Below are positions 46,301 to 57,390 of a stretch of 64,000 bases of DNA, piece after piece (position 1 is the first letter of the stretch; every line of letters starts with the position of its first letter). Source of the stretch: Trachythela sp. YZ-2020. Its lineage: Eukaryota; Cnidaria; Anthozoa; Malacalcyonacea; Clavulariidae. The stretch is taken from contig JADLSH010000199.1 in the NCBI GenBank assembly GCA_016169945.1, positions 3,806,501-3,870,500 on the forward strand, written 5' to 3'. Position numbers and translations under genes: made by a program. Below the pieces are notes generated by a model, which was given only the letters and a program-made list of their open reading frames with translations, made no database searches and was not told the DNA's origin.

Positions 46301-47085
46301 TAGCAAATTAGCCTTGTTAATACTTTACAGCAGGGTCGTATATAAAAACCTTCAAGGGCGTTTCAACTATGTTTATATTTAAGATGTTTAAATAAACATC
46401 ATAATTACAACACGTTGACTGGTGGGTAAAATCATACGAGGGGATAGGTTGGCCAATCGTAGGAGTTCAATGTCACTTTGGCTTCATTTTTCTGGTTGGT
46501 CGTGTAAAATAGGCTTGGCAAATCTGCACTTCGGGTGCAAGGCTTAACACGATCAGGACTAACCAGGCAAAAATGTCATTGAATTTATACTTGTGACCAG
46601 CTTTTCGCCTGTGTGGCTTCATCTAGCATTCTAGCATTCTAGCATTGTCATTCTGATGTTAATTTGGCCGTTTTGTATAAATGTGCAGTAGGGTCGTATA
46701 TAAAACTCTCAAGCGCGTTTCAACTATGTTTATATTTAAAATGTTTAAATAAACACCATAATTACAACACGTTGACTGATGGGTAAAATCACACGAGGGG
46801 AAAGGTTGGCCATTCGTAGGAGTTCAATGTCACTTTGGCTTCATCAGTTTTTGTGGTTGGTCGTGCAAAATAAACTATTGCTACCTGGCTTAGCACCCGT
46901 TCGCAGTATGCATGTCATTCTGTGTAATCGTGTTTAACACGACCAGGAATATCCGAGCCAAAATGTCATCAAATTTCTACTTGTGACCGGCTTTTCGCCT
47001 GTGTGGCTTCGTCTAGCATTCTACCATTGTCATTCTGATGTTAATTTGGCCGTTTTGTATAAATGTGGTTGAAACTATAAGTTGC
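43320..47085. repeat. Satellite array with higher-order dimer structure
   Basis: Ten monomers of about 280-425 bp start at the marker 'cacgttgactgatggg' (43374, 43741, 44018, 44365, 44788, 45178, 45600, 45988, 46411, 46768). Type A monomers carry 'ggcttggcaaatctgcactt'. Type B monomers carry 'ctattgctacctggcttagc'. From 44018 the order is A-B-A-B-A-B-A-B, a dimer of about 770-812 bp. Two type B monomers recur at 58197 and 58605. No coding frame was found. Confidence 0.9.
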
Positions 47086-47315
47086 TATTGTGGCAGAAAT
47101 GGTACCTTGTGAATGGATGTCTCGCTAGGATTGACATGAACATGTCAAGTGCATTTGGTCTCTTAGGTTAGTTTAAGACCAACATGAGCGAATGAGCTAA
47201 ACTCGACTAGCTTATGTAGGGCATCAAGCGTGAAATCCACACACTAGGCCCTTCAGGATCGGATCCCAAACCTTCTTTTTCAACATTAATGATAAAAATT
47301 TCCCACCTTACCACA

Positions 47316-47530
47316 TTGCACTACATTGGTGGATACCTTGGGAAAATGTGCAATATTGGTTGCTATCCTGGGCAAATGTGCAATATTGGTGCATATGCAT
47401 GTTGGCACATGTGCAATATTGGTGGATGTCGTGGGCAAAAGTGCAATATTGGTGGATAGGTTGAGAAATGTGCTACATTGGTCATTGGTGGATATCTTGT
47501 GCAAATGTGCAATATTGAGGAATATTACTG
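47316..47530. repeat. 30-bp minisatellite (diverged)
   Basis: Repeats of 'attggtggatatcttgggca' plus 'aatgtgcaat' occur with substitutions. It is paralogous to the cleaner array at 59130-59510 and ends in the same 'gaagaagacgtcgtaaggtt' flank. Confidence 0.85.
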
Positions 47531-47569
47531 AAGAAGACGTCGTAAGGTTAGTGGATGATTTCATAGGAA

Positions 47570-47670
47570 CTACCTATATTGCATGTATTTCATAGGAACT
47601 ACCTATATTGCATGTCTTTCATAGGACACCACGTATATTGCATGCATTTCATATAGAACACTACCTATAT
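47570..47670. repeat. Short array of the 30-bp 'catgtatttcatagga' minisatellite
   Basis: Three to four diverged units follow the previous array, in the same order as at 59540-59590. Confidence 0.7.
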
Positions 47671-48049
47671 TAAAAAACTACTATTAAAAACCTACTATTA
47701 AAAACTTTGGTCAGAGGCAAAGGGGGGACCAAAGGATTTGAAATCAGGCCCTGTGGTTTCCCTTTTGGTTTTCGATTTTTTTCGATCTTACTTCAGGCAC
47801 AATGCTTTTCCAGTGATAAAAACCTGTTTAGGGCAGTTGAAAATTTGTGGTCAGAGGCAAGGGGGGACGGGGGGTGCATGGGGGAGTGACCAAGGGATTT
47901 GAAATCTGCCCGGTGAGAAGCAAACGCGTTGCACGCGTGAAGTGAGAATTTGAAATGACAAGAAAAATCGAAGTTCTTGAAATAAATGAATGGAAACTTT
48001 ATTAAAACAACCCAAACCAATTAGTAAACGACAAGAATGGTTATCCTTA

Positions 48050-48395
48050 TCTATTTCTTGGAATTCTTGGAAATTCGCATTGAAAGAAGTGAGCTCCAAC
48101 TTAAGGAATCTGTAGCAACCAAATCTAAACTTGGTAAGATTTCAAGCTCACTAGAACCAGGTTCCATATCAGACATACTTTCGCTCGCTACTCAGATCAA
48201 ACGCTGATGATAACACTAGAGTGGAGTGTCCTCGCGTTGGGTCGTGAATTTAATTCACCAGAGTAGTGATTGAAAAATGTTTGGTAAGATAAGTTTGTTG
48301 TCTTGAGCGGGATTTGAACTACCACAATTGTCTTGCCCTACTCTAGAGTCCCCAGTGCAAGCTGTTGACGTCGGATCTTGAAAAATAACTTTATT
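48050..48395 (+). repeat. Duplicated coiled-coil exon block, copy 1
   Basis: It aligns with 49165-49505. It starts with a frame encoding EFLEIRIERSELQLKESVA before a donor 'ttg|gtaagattt' and continues through intron-like sequence to a relic of the next exon ('gcaagctgttgacgt'), where it breaks off at 48395. It is probably a partial duplicate of the following gene fragment. Confidence 0.55.
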
Positions 48396-48704
48396 TTATT
48401 TTATTTTATTATGCCTATAAACCCCCTCCGCCCCCAGATGTCATATTGATGTCTTTTTGGCAGGATACATTGAGTTAGACTTACACATTTTTTTGTCTTC
48501 TTTCAGTCTGGCAATAAAGACAAAAAGCTGAGAAAACACTGTTGCAAAGATGAAACAAGAAATCTACATGCTTCAAGACCTTGTGAAGAAGACATCCGCT
48601 TAAGGGCGAAATGAAAAAAAAACATTCTAAAACCAAAACGTCGGCAAAATTAATCTTATCTCATACGGTGGACCTTAACCTAGAAAGTCTGTCTCAAGCC
48701 GACG

Positions 48705-49135
48705 ATGTTAAGGATGACTAAGACTTGTAAAGATGTACCGACACAAACGTACGACACTGCTTTCGTGCCTTGTGAGGCTTGCAGTCGGGTGCAAGCAAAT
48801 CTTATCGCAGTTGGACAAATGGTAATGAAAGTATGCGAGTCTCAAGGTCTCTCCTACAGTTTCGCAAAGCAAAACCTTTACTCAAACAGTCCTTACTAGC
48901 TGCAGCGGCCGACAATTCCCGATGGACCGCTGAGCAGAACCGAGATCTGTTTAGAATTAACAACCATCTGGACAACCTCTATGCACAAATCAACCCTCTT
49001 CAAGAGAAATTGAATAGATCTCGCGAGAGACGGAAAGCTCTCGAGGAACGAATAAAAAGTCTCGAGGAAAGTGTGGAGACAGAAATTGTCGGTCGTTACT
49101 CAAAAGATAAAGAGCTTGGAGGCGAAGACGAGTGA
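48705..49135 (+). pseudogene. Coiled-coil protein fragment with a one-base frameshift
   Basis: The frame from 48705 encodes TYDTAFVPCEACSRVQANL and then QMVMKVCESQGLSYSFAKQ. At the A-run near 48870 the sense continues in another frame (KPLLKQSLLAAAADNSRW, then a Glu/Arg/Lys-rich coiled coil NPLQEKLNRSRERRKALEER) to 49135. One extra A would restore continuity, so this is a frameshifted gene copy or an assembly indel. The composition resembles vertebrate CCDC157-type proteins, but I am not sure of that. The following fragment at 49472-49654 may be a later exon of the same gene. Confidence 0.5.
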
Positions 49136-49471
49136 GGAGAGATGAGAATTGAAGAAAGGGAAGGAATTCTTGGAAATTCGCATTGAAAGGAGTGGGCTGG
49201 AACTTAAGGAATCTGTAGCAAGCAAATCTAAACTTGGTAAGATTTCAAGATCTCAAGTTCACTAGAACCAGGTTCAATATCAGACATACTTTCGCTCGCT
49301 ACTCAGATCAAACGTTGATGATGACACTAGCGTGGAGTGTCCTCGCGTAATCGCGTTGGGTCGAGAATAATTCACCAGAGTAGTGATTGAAAAATGTTCG
49401 GTAAGATAAGTTTGTTGTCTTGAGCGGGATTTGAACTACCATAACTTTCTTGCCCTACTCTAGAGTTCCAG

Positions 49472-49654
49472 TGTAAGCTGTTGACGTCCGATCTTGAAAA
49501 AGAACGAACCGAGACATCAAAATTGCAAAATATGAATGAAGACTTGACAAAGACAAAACAGATCTTGGACGACATGCAGAGTAAACTGAAGAAAACCACA
49601 TTGGAACTTGGCAAGATGGCAGCTAAGAACAGAACACTTTCCCAACATGATCAA
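49472..49654 (+). CDS. Coiled-coil exon (61 codons, phase 0-0)
   Basis: The exon lies between acceptor 'agttccag' and donor 'gtgagt' and encodes a heptad-rich segment (LLTSDLEKERTETSKLQ, then MQSKLKKTTLELGKMAAKN) without stops. It is the only full-length copy. Truncated duplicates of its first 45-70 bp occur at 42391, 48353 and 57738. No further exon of this gene was found downstream, so the gene is fragmentary here. Confidence 0.5.
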
Positions 49655-49813
49655 GTGAGTCTCTTTTGTGTTTGAGCTTTCAATTCTAAACTGTCCTTCC
49701 TAGAAGTCCAGTAAGGGTAACCACTTATTGGTCCAGTGTTACTTCAGGAGCAAACTCGAGTACCTTTAGAAATTAAACCTGTGGTGTTTGGTAACTTCCA
49801 ACTGGAAGCAGTG

Positions 49814-50056
49814 GCGTTAAGGCAATTTTCCATTACGGTCGTTTTGCCCGCGCGGGCGGAGCGACCATGTTTCAACTTTCGCTGTAGGTGTCTAGCGTGA
49901 GATTTTTTTGTCCGCTCTACACCTCGCGGACACGCCTGAAAGTTGAACTACATTTAACTTTCTTGGCGTGCCCGCGCGACTAATTATTCACGTTATTCGA
50001 ATCGGTCGCTTCGCCCGTGCGGGCAAAACGACCGTAATGGAAAATGGCCTTAACGC
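49814..50056. mobile_element. MITE with about 53-bp terminal inverted repeats
   Basis: The ends 'gcgttaaggc' and 'gccttaacgc' continue inward with 'ttttccattacggtcgtttt' and its complement, then GC-rich 'gcccg.gcgggc'. It is 243 bp and non-coding, and distinctly more GC-rich than its surroundings. Confidence 0.85.
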
Positions 50057-50476
50057 TCATATGATAGGGTTAGGGCGAGAACTAAGGACCCCTTGGGGCC
50101 CCCCAGTTTGCTGTCCCCCGCGGCCCGCCCCCGCTAAAATTAGAATACAGTATTATAACAACTAAAAAAAATGCAGGTTAACATCGAGGTGCGACCCTGT
50201 TGATGCATGAAGTTCTTGAACTTTCCATGTTGATGAATGCAAACCACTGACCTGATTCAAAATAGAGTGTCTGCCTGTGAAAACTGAAAAGCGACACTAC
50301 AAATCTGGGCTGCAAAAGAGTAAAACGCTATTTACGCTAATACAGGCACCTTTCAAACAAATCCAATATTCCGTGGCAGTAAAATCATGACAACAGCGGC
50401 CCCCACGCCAAATATGCGCAAGGTCCCGTCTTCTTCATTACGCCACTAGTTCTTTATATATTATAAAATGGTTTTC
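50057..50476. other. No gene seen
   Basis: A C-rich stretch lies at 50090-50130. There are no supported frames. Confidence 0.4.
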
Positions 50477-50761
50477 ATGGTTTAGCGTGCTCAATCAAGT
50501 TATTGAGCACTTGGGAAGTTGGGAGAGCACCCAACTTTTTATTATTTTATTTATAAACTTTGCCGATGAAACATAATGTTACGTTGCATAACAGGACAAA
50601 AACAAAACGTACATAATGAAGTACAGTACATGACCACGGCTGGGTGACCGCAGCAGCGTTTAGCCAATTACTGCGGGCCCGAACTTGAACAACTTTTACA
50701 CTTTTCCGTGCTCTCCCGATTTCCTGCGTGCTCAATAACTCGATTGAGCACGCTAAACCAT
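50477..50761. mobile_element. MITE with 'tggtttagcgtgctcaat' ends
   Basis: The terminal sequence 'tggtttagcgtgctcaatc' at the left is complemented by 'gattgagcacgctaaacca' at the right. The inverted homology is about 33 bp and the total about 285 bp. It abuts the foldback element that follows and contains no credible gene. Confidence 0.8.
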
Positions 50762-51366
50762 CTCCTTTAAAAACAATCGTCATGCTTCTTTAAGAAATAT
50801 TGAGCTGGGTACTTCAACCATCCAGTCAAGGATGGGTACTTCATCTTGTATAGTTAAAATGGTTGGACCATCCAGTCAGTTCAATATAGATCAGTATACT
50901 TCGTTCACTTTGGTACTTCATCTTGTATAAATGAAATGGTTCAAGCATCCAGTCAATACAATACAATACAGATCAGTAAACTTCGTTCACATCGGTACTT
51001 CATCTTGTATATATGAAATTGCCCACTGATCTGAATTGAATAGACTGGATGCTTGAACCATTTCATTTATACAAGATGAAGTATAAATATGAACGAAGAA
51101 TGCTGATCTATATTGAACTGACTGGATGGTTGAACCATTTCATTTATACAAGATGAAGTACCATAGTGAACGAAGTCTACTGATCTATATTGCATTGACT
51201 GGAAGGTTGAACCATTTCATATATGCAAGATGAAGTACCTGAGTGAACAAAGTCTACTGATCTGTAATGAATTGACTGGATGGTTAAACCATTTCATTTA
51301 TACAAGATGAAGTACCCAGCTCAATATTCTTTAAAAAGAAGTAATGGCGATTTTTTAACGGAGATA
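50759..51366. mobile_element. FoldBack-type element built from tandem subrepeats
   Basis: Outer ends ('atctcctttaaaaacaatcg' against its complement near 51343-51366, plus 'tattgagctgggtacttc' against 'gtacccagctcaata') are inverted. Inside, units of about 97 bp ('ggtacttcatcttgtata..', 'aaatggtt..accatccagtca', 'gatcagta.acttcgttcac') run three times in one orientation, then four times in the opposite one, switching at about 51020. There is no ORF. Confidence 0.85.
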
Positions 51367-51954
51367 ATATAATATAAAACAACATTTTTATCATAAAAAT
51401 CTGTGGAATAATACCAAACGTTTCGTGAAAAATATTTGAGTGAAATGGAAAAAAAGGAGTCTATATTTTTCTCTTTGAATGACAGAACAATTGGCTATTT
51501 GGCTATAGATACCGAACAAATTTACACGGAAATGATTTAGGTAAATTATCCCTCTATTAAAATCTACATTCGCTACATTCTTGTCGAAATAAGTTGAATT
51601 TTAAGACGTCTACTTTGTGCTAGGCGAGGAATAGTTATGGGCTTTTAAAGTTTAAATTTAATCAATATATCTGTTTCTTTTTCATACGAGTTAAATCGTC
51701 TGGTGTTAGACAGTAAAATACTGAAGTAGGGCGCATCTGAGTGGAGAGGTGGAAAAAGTTTTTTTCTTTCTGGAAACCTGGGTTTCAGACTCAAAATTAA
51801 TAATTAATGAGGTTCAATGATCATTGATTGATTTTGACATTGAACTGATTGGAGTGTTGTTTCTTGATATTCAGTGGCATTCAATTTGATATAGTGAATA
51901 CAAAATGCATTACAATTGCTAGTCTAGACTAGAGCATACTCTAGTTTTGTTATT
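51367..51954. other. No gene seen
   Basis: AT-rich sequence without supported frames. Confidence 0.4.
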
Positions 51955-52459
51955 ATGTATCAGTCATTAGTCAATTCCACCTGTGCCCCTCCCCCCCCCC
52001 CGACCAACCCCTGGGCATTGACCATTTTTAGAAAGACAGTGGCTAAATTCCCACCCCGGGGAAAGGCATAGCCCTGCACCTGGGCAAAAAACGTTGAGCT
52101 ATATCCCTACCCCCGGGCTGTAGTTTGAGGTCCTGCTAATAGTAAAATTAAGAAGAGAATGCTAGTTGTACAAGAATATACAAGAATGGTAGTTGTACAA
52201 AAATTGTCTTGCAGCCATTTACACACAAAATCTACATCTTTCCCTTTAAAATCACTCGACGATAAAACATGGTCGGCAATGTGGTCCGACATTTTTAGCT
52301 TGCATTCCCGGGGAAAAGATCCCGGGTATGAAGTTGCTAAGTCTCCACCCCCGGGCCATACAATATTTGCGATAGCCCCACCCCCGAGATTAAAAGAAAG
52401 GGCGAATGCCCGGGGGTGGCTCAGGGGGGGCATGGGCACAGGTGGAATTGACTGATACA
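51955..52459. mobile_element. Inverted-repeat element with CCCGGG-rich interior
   Basis: The left end 'tgtatcagtc..tcaattccacctgtgccc' is complemented by 'gggcacaggtggaattgact' at the right end, finishing 'gatacat'. The interior carries several 'ccccggg' palindromic blocks in opposite orientations. Overlapping frames on both strands are artefacts of the symmetry. Confidence 0.7.
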
Positions 52460-53140
52460 TTACTCACAATTAATTATTAACTTTCAGAAATTTCTGTTAA
52501 AGTTTTCTGCAAAAGTTCAGATCTAAAAATATTTATGGGAACTAGGTTCCCAGGATCCGATACTCTTTTTCGTGGACAACTTTTTGCGCCCCTGGATGTC
52601 TTCTAAAATGGGTACATTTTTGCGCCCCTGGCCGCCCTTGAGTCCCCGCCCCTGGGCCCTGGGACAGGATTTGCGCCCCTGCCATTGGATTCAGTAACCT
52701 TTGCGCCCCCAAGATCTTGTCGAAAAAACCGCCCGAATTTCCAGTCTGGCTCTGTCTGAGTGCATTGAATGCTAATTCTTAATTAATGGTTAATTATTTT
52801 GCCACAGTAAAGTTGTCACACCATTATAGTTTATTAGTTTTGGTCCATCTGCCCACCCAAATGACAATTTTATATTTTTCATGGCAACTTCATTATGAAT
52901 GTGTGGTAATACTTATCAAGCTATTTGTTTGTTAACTATAGGCAGTGAATACTTGATGAAAAGATGAAATGTGAGCATGTATTTGTTGGCCATGAAGGAT
53001 GTGTAAGTATATAGCTCACATTATGGATATTTTGATGTCTGTATACACTCTTTGTGGTCGCTGCATTTCTTATGCCTTTATTTACTTGTAACAGTCGTGA
53101 ATATATCAATGTGACCAGTGTACACATGTAAAAATCTCAC
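52460..53140. other. No gene seen
   Basis: A reiterated 'ttttgcgcccctg' motif occurs at 52584-52720. There is nothing else. Confidence 0.4.
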
Positions 53141-53455
53141 ATCTTGTCAACAAAATGTGTTCGCAACAGACTCCTAGCAAGCTTGTCAACAAGTTGGAAC
53201 AATGTTGTCATTTTTATCAAGTTGCTAGAAGGTTGTCACTCGCAACTTGTTAAGTTGTTGAATTGCAGGACGATAACAAGTTGTTGGAACAACTTGTAAC
53301 AAGTCTGGTTGAGTCCTCATCCTTGTAGCAAGTTGTCAACAAGCCGATGACCACTTGTCAACAAGCTTGGAACAAGCAGTGCAAACCCATCCTGATAACA
53401 AGTTGTTGAAACAGCATTTTGATTGGTACAAGTCTGCTGCAGCCAGGGGTTGAAA
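53141..53455. repeat. 'caagttgtcaacaag'-type repeat
   Basis: Reiterated short inverted motifs ('cttgtcaacaag', 'acaagttgttgaa') occur. The part at 53325-53450 is homologous to 41145-41305 and provides the empty site for the 47-bp insertion there. Confidence 0.65.
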
Positions 53456-53639
53456 TAAGCGGGCGCCAGGTCGCCAATTCCCCAAGACTTTCCTAATATC
53501 CATTTTGAAATAACCAATTATAAATGTTCAACAAACGTCAATCCGACTCCAACAACATTGTTTACATTGAGGTTTACATTACAAATTATGTCGTATATTC
53601 TTTTTACAATTTTTCATTCTGCTTTTGCCTATGATTCCA

Positions 53640-53731
53640 ATTTTGCCACATATGAAACATTGCATGTATTTCACAGGACACTACCTATATTGCATGTATT
53701 TCATGGGACACTACCTATATTTGGCAGTTGA
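53640..53731. repeat. 30-bp minisatellite, short array
   Basis: Three units of the 'gcatgtatttcatagga' family lie just left of the Penelope-like element. The same family lies on its right (57190-57390), suggesting insertion into such an array. Confidence 0.75.
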
Positions 53732-53764
53732 CTATTGTGTAACACTACCTGAAAAATACAATAA

Positions 53765-53800
53765 GAACTTCGACGTTTCGAGCGAAGGCCCTTCGTCTGG
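53765..53800 (-). ncRNA. Hammerhead-like motif in left Penelope terminal repeat (mutated core)
   Basis: The minus strand reads CCAGACGAAGGGCCTTCGCTC, then GAAACGTC. The arrangement matches the copy at 28126-28160, but the conserved CUGA is CAGA. The mirrored copy at 57120-57155 (+) reads CAGACCA, and the solo fragment at 60735-60770 reads CAGATGA. Activity is doubtful. Confidence 0.25.
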
Positions 53801-54124
53801 AAGTTAGTAGAATGGGTTGGGGAAAAACATGTGCTTTTATAGTGAATGCAAAAGCGATCACGTGATAAAAAATAAACCAATCAGATGGATTTAATCAAAA
53901 CAAACTATAAACAAAATATGGAAATCACATCACAAAATATATTAGCATATAAGGAGAAGCGAACAAAGCAAGAAAGACAGAAATTAAGGAACTATATATG
54001 AGAGTTGGTGAGATGTACATTATCTGCTGATATGGCAGGCATAAACAGATAGGAGTTAAATGTAAGAGAAGTGCTCATTAATGCGTTTATAGACTGAGCT
54101 ACACGTGTATTCATTTGACAATGT

Positions 54125-56460
54125 CGACATCATCACTCCATGCTCAAATCTCAAATCACTCCGTGCTCGGGAAGACATTGTTATCAAACCTGCTGATAAG
54201 GGTGGTGCCTTGGTTGTTTGGAGAGCTGACTTATATCGCAATGAATAGCTCATCGACAATTGAGTGACACCACTTTTTACAGCAAAATTGACGAGGATTT
54301 GACTTCTACCAATCAAACCACTATTTCCACCACCATCAAGAATTTCATCACCTCTGGTGATCTTCCTGAAACTGCCAAACATCTCATAACCACCACACCT
54401 CGCACATTCATACATACATTATTCAGCTCACTCCCCATTGGGGCTTTTCAGTGACCGATTACATCAAGTATGTAGGTTACCTATATTCTGTACTTAACCT
54501 ACATTATTTATTTTTACAACAATTGTGATGTTACTTTCCTAATCTGTCTATCCTAACCCACCACAGACAACTTTCCCTGCGGGAGGAAACCGGAGTGCCC
54601 GGAGACAACCCACGACTTTCGACAGAGCGTTGACTTACTCTTTTCACATGAGTGTGATGAGTGAAGTCCTCGACGAGAATCGAACTCAAGACTCAGAGGT
54701 GAAAGGCGCTTGCTCTGACGACTGCGCCACCGAAGCCACAAAAAAGGCATGTACTTCTTCCACAACCCAGGTAGACCCATTGTCTCTGCTTGCGGTTGTC
54801 CCACAGTGTCGTAAATTGCCTCCACAAGTATCTACGACAAGTCACAAGTTACAGTATATATGTTCCAAGGAATTATCTTATTTAAACGTTTTAAAGTGCA
54901 AAACAATCTCGCTCGCTCTCAAAACCATGTTCAACCGCACGTCCCTTTTCCAAAACATGTGTTCATTTCACCGGAAGTGCACTATACCAACTAACTTCCG
55001 GCTTCTAGCGAATGTTAATTAACTGTATGTTTATGCCTAATGTTCGTAATTAGAACCATACTGTTTATCTCGAACAACCGAGCTTATCTCTAGCTACCTC
55101 GATTGTGTCATGGCGCCCTTAAGGACTTACCATCCTATATCAAGGACACCAAACACTCTCCAAATCTTTCAGAACATTCAATTTCTTAACACTCATAAAT
55201 TCATTTCCACCATGGATGTCAAATCCTTGTACACTGTCATTCGCCATCATGATGGTTTGAGAGCACTCAAATTCTTCTTAGATAAGCGCCCTAACCAGGA
55301 ACCGTCTACCACTGTTTTGATCCGTTTGCCTGAGTTAGTGCTCACCCTCAACATTTTCTTATTTAACGGTGAGCATTACCAACAAGTAAGTGATGTAGCC
55401 ATGGGAACTAAAATGGGTCCCAACTGCCAATTTATTCGTTGGTTTTGTGGAAAAGCAGATCTTCGAGCAATACACTGATCCCATACCTGATTACCTTGGT
55501 AGGTACATTGAGGACTGTCTCGGCACAGCATCCTGTTCCCGCGGAGAGTTGGAGAAGTTTATTAACGTTGTTAATAACTTCCACCCAGCACTCCAGTTTA
55601 CGTGGGGAGATCAGTGTCTATCAATGGCAATAGACGTGTTACTTCTGTGTTCTTCAAGCCGACTGACTCCCATAGCTATCTTCTCTTTACTTCTTCCCAC
55701 TCCAACCACACTAAAAGGTCTATTCCCGTCTCTCAGTTCCTTCGCCTTCGCCACATTTGCAGTGAAGATGAGGACTTCCATACCAAAAGTTAGGAAATGA
55801 GAAACTTTTTTGTCCAACGCGATTATCCAACCCCTCTCTTAGATACTGCCTTTTCGAAGGCCTCCAATATTCCCCGATACAAAACCCTTACAGACCATAT
55901 GTCTAATGTTCCCAACAACAAAATACCCCTAGTTCTCGGTTACCATCCCTTCAATTTCAAAGTAAGGGATGTCATTAGGAAGAATTTTCATATCTTGAAA
56001 AACGACCCTCGTCGTCACCTAATGGCACGTTTCCTTGTGGTGTGAAGCTGTGTAAAACCTGTAAGTATATAGATTCTTCCACTACAATTTCGGCACCAAA
56101 ATCTAAGTACACTATTAAGCACCATTTCACGTGCACCTCCTCGCATCTCAACTACTGTATTTCATGCAGTAAATGTGGGATGCTCTATATTGGTGAAACT
56201 GGTAGATATTTAAGGATAAGGTTTGGTGAGCATCGTCCTGCTGTCGTAAACAATGATGCTAAACAACCTGTTGCCAGACATTTCAACACTGGCAATCACA
56301 GTGTTTCACATATGAAAATTCGAGCTCTGTGTCCCATTTCTGGTAGTAATGATAGCCGCAAAAGGCAAGAAAATGCGTCTCATTTCCCAACTTGGCACCA
56401 TTCATCCAGGGGCGCACATTCCAAAAAGGTTTGGGGGTGTCCATTGTTCAGGGACCGACT
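54125..56460 (+). pseudogene. Penelope reverse transcriptase and GIY-YIG endonuclease, disrupted
   Basis: Segments in order: KPADKGGALVVWRADL (54188-54235), QLSDTTFYSKIDEDL and following (about 54256-54450), then after the insert MDVKSLYTVIRHHDGLRAL (55211 on), VAMGTKMGPN, the catalytic box as RYIEDC (normally a Y-x-D-D, so the first Asp is Glu), NFHPALQFTWG, QFLRLRHICS, IPLVLGYHPF. The endonuclease follows: CKTCKYIDSS, HHFTCTSSHLNYCISCSKCG, LYIGETGR, VARHFNTGNHS (56042-56380). At least four frameshifts or stops separate them. No part can encode a full protein. Confidence 0.85.
54548..54745 (-). mobile_element. Second tRNA-derived SINE family, minus strand, inside the Penelope element
   Basis: On the minus strand a tRNA-like head ('ggtggcgcagtcgtcagagc', B box 'gagttcgattctcgt') is followed by a tail with 'aagtcgtgggttgtctccgg' and 'ggtttcctcccgcaggga'. 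A fragment of the same tail lies at 19860-19960. It is a different family from S. Confidence 0.75.
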
Positions 56461-57189
56461 TTTTATATTTGTTTGACCACGTCAAAACATGTATTACGAG
56501 TTAATGTAAAAATATGTGTAGTGCCAGGGGTGTAGAAGGATTGTTAAAACATAGGGAGCCAAAAATTTTGAAAAACTTGAGTCTGTAGATCGTCGGAAAT
56601 GACATTTTCAGAATCCTCTCTACCTCTTTCGTTATAGGCCCTTTCATTAATATATATAAGATTTCAAACACTCTAGTTTCGAATTCAAATATTTCGCTGC
56701 AATTTTCTTTAAATGCAGTTATTAAAAGAAAACGCCCGCCAAAACGTAACCTTCGACATCATAAAGACCCAATTAGAAACTGCATTTTTACAACAGGGTT
56801 GACTTAATTTTACTCGAGAATACTGACGTAGAAATAGAACGCACAGTGCGACAGAGCCTTACATTTAACTCCTATATGTTTATGCCTGCAATCAGCAGAT
56901 ACACTACATCTCACCTCCTCTCATATATAGTTCCTTAATTTCTGTATTTCTTGCTTTGTTCGCTTCTCCTTATATGCTAATATATTTTGTGATGTGATTT
57001 CTATATTTTGTTTATAGTTTGTTTTGATTAAATCCATCTGATTGGTTTTTTTTATCATGTGATCGCCTTTGCATTCACTATAAAAGCACATGTTTTTCCC
57101 CGACCCATTCTACCAACTTCCAGACCAAGGGCCTTCGCTCGAAACGTCGAAGTTCTTATTGTATTTTTCAGGTAGTTTTACACAACAGT

Positions 57190-57390
57190 CAACCTATATA
57201 TTGCATGTCTTTCATAAGACACTATCTATATTGCCTGTATTGCATAGGACGCTACGTATATTGCATTTATTTCATAGGACACTCCTTTATTGCATGTGTT
57301 TCATAGGACACTACCTGTATTGCATGTATTTCATAGGACACTACCTGTATTGCATGTATTTCATAGGACACTATAATGCATGTATTTCAT
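57190..57390. repeat. 30-bp minisatellite
   Basis: About six units of 'attgcatgtatttcatagga' type occur. They precede the SINE and are part of the block duplicated from 42.1-47.7 kb. Confidence 0.85.

Larger units (their letters stand above)
53733..57187 (+). mobile_element. Penelope-like element with inverted terminal repeats (decayed)
   Basis: Left terminal block 53733-54065 and right terminal block 56858-57187 are inverse complements over about 330 bp, with shared 'tatattttgtgatgtgattt' and the 'cgacgtttcgagc' signature. The interior encodes, on the + strand, pieces of the Penelope reverse transcriptase and GIY-YIG endonuclease (listed separately). A SINE-containing insert (about 54460-55080) splits the RT. 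The total is about 3.45 kb. Minisatellite sequence flanks both sides. It is inactive because of frameshifts and stops. Confidence 0.88.

Noticed and set aside
43320..47085. CRISPR array or tandem gene cluster
   Set aside because: The units are 280-425 bp satellites without unique spacers or conserved frames.
52107..52460. Overlapping frames of about 100 codons on both strands
   Set aside because: They arise from a GC-rich inverted-repeat element and have no protein-like features.
54056..54415. 119-codon minus-strand frame inside the Penelope element
   Set aside because: It is antisense to recognisable Penelope RT motifs (KPADKGG, SDTTFYSK) on the plus strand.
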